In this document: piece by piece, positions 60,548 through 64,000 of the stretch | Layout: every line of letters starts with the position of its first letter | Numbering within the stretch: the stretch's first letter is position 1 | DNA from: Persephonella sp964519345 | Lineage (GTDB): Bacteria > Aquificota > Aquificia > Aquificales > Hydrogenothermaceae | DNA: 64,000 nucleotides | NCBI GenBank assembly: GCA_964519345.1 | Contig: CAZFKX010000020.1 | Coordinates: 1 to 64,000, forward strand | Direction of reading: 5' to 3' | Notes under the pieces: generated by a model | The model's database searches: none | Seen by the model: the letters and a program-made list of their open reading frames with translations, nothing else | Told to the model about the DNA's origin: nothing | Translations under genes and position numbers: made by a program

Positions 60548-62059
60548 ATGGCGTACAGAGACTTAAGAGATTTTATAAAAGATCTTGAAAAAGAAGGAGA
60601 GATCTTAAGGATAAAAGATAAGGTCAGTCCAGTTTTAGAGATAACAGAGGTGGCGGATAATGTTATGAAGCTTCCAGATGGAGGAAAAGCTCTTATATTT
60701 GAGAATGTTGAAGGATCTGATATACCGGTTATGATCAATGCTTTTGGAAGCGAGAAAAGAATGAAGATGGCACTTGGAGTTGACAGGTTTGAGGATATCG
60801 GATGGAAACTTTACAGGATTCTTAAGCCTGAAGTTCCTAACACATTTTTGGATAAGTTAAAAAGGATTCCTGAACTAAAAAAACTTAATGATGCTCTTCC
60901 TAAGGTTGTAAAAACAGGTAGAGTCAAAGAAGTTATAAAAAAAGGGGAAGATATAGACCTTTTTGAGTTTCCAGTTTTAAAATGCTGGCCTAAAGATGGA
61001 GGTAGGTTCATAACACTTCCACAGGTGGTTTCAAAGGATCCAGAGAACGGTCTTAGAAATGTAGGTATGTATAGAATACAGATACTTGATAGGGATAAGG
61101 TTGCTGTTCACTGGCAAATACATAAGGGTGGAGCTAAGCATTACTGGAAGTATAAAAAACTTGGTCGAAAGATTCCTGTTGCTATTGTTATAGGTGGAGA
61201 TCCTGTTCTTACATACGTTGCTTCTGCTCCACTTCCTGAGGATGTGGATGAGTATCTTTTTGCAGGTATTATAAGGGGTAAAGGCGTTGATCTTGTAAAG
61301 TGTGAGACAGTCGATCTTGAGGTTCCCGCTGATGCTGAGATTGTTATTGAGGGTTTTGTAGATCCTGAACAGCCACTTGTTGAGGAGGGACCATTTGGAG
61401 ATCATACAGGTTTTTATACGCCTATTGATAAATATCCAATGATGCAGGTAACAGCTATAACTTACAGAAAGAATCCTATTTATCTAACAACAATAGTGGG
61501 AAAGCCTCCGATGGAAGACGGCTGGATGGGAAAAGCTACAGAAAGGATATTCCTCCCATTGATAAAGTTTAATCTTCCCGAGGTTGTGGATTATAATCTA
61601 CCGGTTTCAGGATGTTTTCATAATTTTTGTTTTGTTTCAATAAAAAAACAGTTCCCTGGACATGCTTATAAGGTGATGGATGCTTTGTGGGGAATGGGTC
61701 AGATGATGTTTACAAAAAATATTGTTGTATTTGATGAGTGGGTTAATGTTCAGAATATAGATGAAGTTTTATGGATATGGGGAAATAATGTTGATCCAGC
61801 AAGGGATGTTGTTATAAAAAAAGGTGTTATAGATGTTCTTGACCACTCCACAGACCTTGTTGGTTTTGGTGGAAAGATGGGTATAGATGCTACAACAAAA
61901 TGGAAAGGTGAGGGATACCAGAGAGAATGGCCGGAACTTGCAATTATGGATAACACTATAAAAGATAAAATGAAACCTGTTGTTGATAAAGTTATAAAAG
62001 AGATCATGAAAAATGTCATAGATAGAGAGTTCAAAAAGGCTAAAAAATACCTGAGGTAA
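60548..62059 (+). CDS. UbiD family decarboxylase
   Basis: Prenylated-FMN-dependent decarboxylase, 503 aa. MAYRDLRDFIKDLEKEGEILRI start, GMYRIQILDRDKVAVHWQIHKGG, and EGPFGDHTGFYTP (with the catalytic Glu and metal site) are family hallmarks. In quinone synthesis it could act on hydroxybenzoate (UbiD) or in the futalosine menaquinone route (MqnL-like); the latter fits Aquificales but is inference. No ubiX partner is in the window. AGAGGT precedes the ATG; a shared terminator follows. Confidence 0.88.
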   Translation: MAYRDLRDFIKDLEKEGEILRIKDKVSPVLEITEVADNVMKLPDGGKALIFENVEGSDIPVMINAFGSEKRMKMALGVDRFEDIGWKLYRILKPEVPNTFLDKLKRIPELKKLNDALPKVVKTGRVKEVIKKGEDIDLFEFPVLKCWPKDGGRFITLPQVVSKDPENGLRNVGMYRIQILDRDKVAVHWQIHKGGAKHYWKYKKLGRKIPVAIVIGGDPVLTYVASAPLPEDVDEYLFAGIIRGKGVDLVKCETVDLEVPADAEIVIEGFVDPEQPLVEEGPFGDHTGFYTPIDKYPMMQVTAITYRKNPIYLTTIVGKPPMEDGWMGKATERIFLPLIKFNLPEVVDYNLPVSGCFHNFCFVSIKKQFPGHAYKVMDALWGMGQMMFTKNIVVFDEWVNVQNIDEVLWIWGNNVDPARDVVIKKGVIDVLDHSTDLVGFGGKMGIDATTKWKGEGYQREWPELAIMDNTIKDKMKPVVDKVIKEIMKNVIDREFKKAKKYLR

Positions 62060-62079
62060 AGGGGATTCCCCCTTTATTA
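62058..62079. terminator. Bidirectional terminator between the UbiD and DUF5335 genes
   Basis: AAAGGGG (62058-62064) and CCCCTTT (62069-62075) form the stem, with AT-rich tails on both sides. An outer pairing ACCTGAG/CTCAGGT (62049-62055 and 62093-62099) could extend it. Confidence 0.7.
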
Positions 62080-62412
62080 TTTCTCAGGTAGAGCCTCAGG
62101 AGATCTTAATTTTATAATATGTTTTGTTCCATCTTCCTGTATAACCTCAACAGTTTTAACGCCGTCCACATCTTCGTCAACGTATATCTCGGCAGGTTTG
62201 TGTATAAGATGATCATGTCTTTCTGCTGCTATCTCAAACTCATCATCCTTAGGATCATAAGACAAACCTGTTAATGCCTGCCACCATGTCTCAACCTGAT
62301 CACCTATATCCTCATTTATTATCTCTATCTGTACCTCTTTTGCTCCCAACTTTTTTGACAGCTGGTCGAAGTAACTTTCCCATTCTGATTTTTCTAATTT
62401 TCTAATAGCCAT
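62077..62412 (-). CDS. DUF5335 family protein
   Basis: A 111 aa acidic cytoplasmic protein. The AIRKLEKSEWESYFDQLSK start, LTGLSYDPKDDEFEIA and HLIHKPAEIYVDED blocks match DUF5335 as I remember it. No catalytic motif, signal peptide or membrane helix is seen and no function is known. AAGGAGGG precedes the ATG. It is transcribed alone, divergent from mutL. Confidence 0.78.
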   Translation of the reverse strand: MAIRKLEKSEWESYFDQLSKKLGAKEVQIEIINEDIGDQVETWWQALTGLSYDPKDDEFEIAAERHDHLIHKPAEIYVDEDVDGVKTVEVIQEDGTKHIIKLRSPEALPEK

Positions 62413-62502
62413 CTGAACCCTCCTTGTAGTTTTTTCTTTTTTCTGTATCTTATATATGCATTATTTAATTTATTTTAATGAAAAAGGATGACAAGGGCAG
62501 TA

Positions 62503-64000
62503 ATGAGCAGAATAAAATCCCTTCCTGAAGATATAATACGTAAAATAGCGGCAGGTGAGGTTGTTGAAAGACCTGCAAGTGTTTTGAAAGAACTTATTGA
62601 AAACTCAATAGATGCAATGGCAGATCAAATAGATGTCTTTGTAGAAAAAGGAGGAAAAAAACTGATTCAGGTGGTGGATAATGGTGTTGGAATTCATCCA
62701 GACGATATGCTTGATTGTGTAAAAAGATACACAACAAGTAAGATATCAAGTGAGGAAGACCTTTACAATATAAATTCTTACGGCTTTAGAGGAGAGGCGC
62801 TTTTCAGCATATCATCAGTGTCAAAATTCAGTATTGTATCAAGACCTAACAATTTTTCGCTTGGGAAAGAACTTTATATAGAAGGAGGCATTTTCAGATC
62901 TTTTAGTGATACAGGATCTCCAGTAGGAACAAAAGTTAGGGTTAAAGATCTTTTTTTTAACACACCTGTAAGAAAGAGATTTTTAAAAAGCGAAAAAACA
63001 GAGTTTTTACACTGTATGAAAACATTTATAAGATATGCGTTAATTAATACAGACATACATTTTAGACTTTTCCACAATGGAAAAGAACTGATGAATCTTC
63101 CACCTTCAGATCTGAAAAAAAGGATTTCTTACATATTTCCTGAACAAACAGACAGCCTGATAGAGATAGATCATACAGATGAAATTGGAAAGATATACGG
63201 TTATATATCTTTAAATGAAGGGTTTAAAAAGGAAGGAATTATATATGTAAATAAAAGGCCTGTTAAAAATAGAGAACTTAAAAAGCTTTTAAGATCTTTA
63301 TTATCTGATAAGTTTTACCTTATTTTTATAGAACTTCCTCCTTATTTCGTTGATCATAACATCCATCCTTCAAAGACAGAGGTTAGATTTAAAAATGATA
63401 TACCTGTAGAAAATCTTATTAAGGATGGTATAAGGAAGGTAGAAAAACCTTTCAAAAGTGTTAGAGGCTATGGTTACAACCTTTCGCAAAAAAGAGAGGT
63501 TTACGGTGATAAGAAGGAATTTAAGATTTTAGGGCAGATTGAGGAAACATTCATTGTTGTTTATTATGATGATAATCTTTACATCATAGATCAACATATT
63601 CTCCATGAAAGAATAAACTATGAGATACTTAGGAACGGTATAAAAAAAGATGTTGATTCATACAGACTGGATAAACCTATTGTTCTTAAGATATCCGAGT
63701 ATGATAGATTGTTAGTTGAAAATAAAAAAGACATACTGAAAGATATTGGTTTTCTATTTAATATAGAGGGAGATAATATTCTAATAGATGAGATTCCCTC
63801 ATTTTTAACGGAAGAAGAAGCACGGGATCTTTTTTTAAATCTTCTTACTGATGATAGAGCTTTTGAAAACTTTTTGAGCGAGATTGCCTGTAGAACTTCA
63901 ATAAAATCAGGAGATATACTATCTGACGATAAAGCAAAAGCTATTCTGAAAAGATGGATTGAGACGGATAATCCTAATCTCTGTCCCCATGGCAGACCGA
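62503..64000 (+). CDS. mutL: DNA mismatch repair protein MutL (cut by the window edge)
   Basis: ATPase and endonuclease of mismatch repair; 499 codons are present. GHKL ATPase motifs: IRKIAAGEVVERPASVLKELIENSIDA (in pieces), VVDNGVGI, TSKISSEEDL and YGFRGEAL. The C-terminal half has DQHILHERINYE, the endonuclease metal motif DQHAx2Ex4E with Ile for Ala, then ACRTSIKSGD and CPHGRP. It should therefore be a nicking MutL, as in bacteria without MutH. The frame is open at base 64000, probably only a few residues from the end. ATG 62503 has AGGG upstream; in-frame ATG 62488 is an alternative. Confidence 0.95.
   Translation, partial: MSRIKSLPEDIIRKIAAGEVVERPASVLKELIENSIDAMADQIDVFVEKGGKKLIQVVDNGVGIHPDDMLDCVKRYTTSKISSEEDLYNINSYGFRGEALFSISSVSKFSIVSRPNNFSLGKELYIEGGIFRSFSDTGSPVGTKVRVKDLFFNTPVRKRFLKSEKTEFLHCMKTFIRYALINTDIHFRLFHNGKELMNLPPSDLKKRISYIFPEQTDSLIEIDHTDEIGKIYGYISLNEGFKKEGIIYVNKRPVKNRELKKLLRSLLSDKFYLIFIELPPYFVDHNIHPSKTEVRFKNDIPVENLIKDGIRKVEKPFKSVRGYGYNLSQKREVYGDKKEFKILGQIEETFIVVYYDDNLYIIDQHILHERINYEILRNGIKKDVDSYRLDKPIVLKISEYDRLLVENKKDILKDIGFLFNIEGDNILIDEIPSFLTEEEARDLFLNLLTDDRAFENFLSEIACRTSIKSGDILSDDKAKAILKRWIETDNPNLCPHGRP

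Noticed and set aside
1..64000. tRNA genes, rRNA, CRISPR arrays, integrated prophage or intact insertion sequences
   Set aside because: No tRNA T-arm pattern, no regularly spaced repeats, and no complete transposase, integrase or phage genes were found on reading both strands.

Overview
The window is AT-rich, gene-dense chromosome from a thermophilic Gram-negative bacterium. The gene set best fits the Aquificales, family Hydrogenothermaceae, close to Persephonella. This placement is by recognition only and no database was searched. Supporting points are a thioredoxin-like [2Fe-2S] ferredoxin of the Aquifex Fd4 type, a THEP1-type NTPase, KamA-family and glucosylglycerate-hydrolase-like enzymes, frequent TTG starts, and very tight, overlapping gene packing.

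Layout, left to right. (1) 1-6.6 kb: a translation and RNA block, rpmI-rplT-pheS-pheT, then a structured RNA I read as 6S RNA, then 5-formyl-THF cyclo-ligase and RNase Y. (2) 6.6-14.4 kb: metF (apparently leaderless), a ferredoxin, a TPR/SPOR envelope protein behind a possible attenuator, yajC, a small Cys-rich protein, then a minus-strand run: phosphoesterase, nusB, ribH, a DegT-type aminotransferase, a Gfo/Idh oxidoreductase and dapA. (3) 14.4-19.7 kb: the cell-shape operon mreB-mreC-mreD-PBP2-rodA. (4) 19.7-26.6 kb: rpmA/rplU, an M20 amidohydrolase, a CBS protein, then rpsA-exchanger-accA-heptosyltransferase. (5) 26.7-34.4 kb: a complete nine-gene V/A-type ATPase operon in the order G-C-I-K-F-E-A-B-D. 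(6) 34.5-41.1 kb: kamA-like, guaA, an unknown gene and an SDR, plus a GNAT, an M20 deacetylase, a small molybdopterin enzyme and a PerR-type regulator. (7) 41.2-51.6 kb: pyk, a diguanylate cyclase, murJ, der, a GT20 glycosyltransferase, dtd, a PRTase, a YjbQ-type protein, a nitrilase-family amidase with a CTG start, and THEP1. (8) 51.7-59.8 kb: purM, a GH63-DUF547 fusion, purN, a pentaheme cytochrome, a DUF2914 protein, a Lon-like protease and Wzz. (9) 59.85-60.55 kb: a 700-base gene-free stretch that I read as the chromosomal origin, with 13 DnaA boxes and a run of DnaA-trios. (10) 60.5-64 kb: a UbiD family decarboxylase, a DUF5335 protein and a nearly complete mutL.

Themes. The mre/PBP2/rodA operon, murJ, dapA, the SPOR protein, the heptosyltransferase and Wzz build the envelope. 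The GT20 enzyme, the GH63 fusion and the KamA/GNAT pair could make or degrade compatible solutes, which fits a marine thermophile but is inference. The genome is compact: of 11 convergent gene pairs, six overlap, two abut, and the other three share a hairpin terminator. No tRNA, rRNA, CRISPR array or intact insertion sequence was seen. A decayed IS200/IS605-like end may lie beside the origin.
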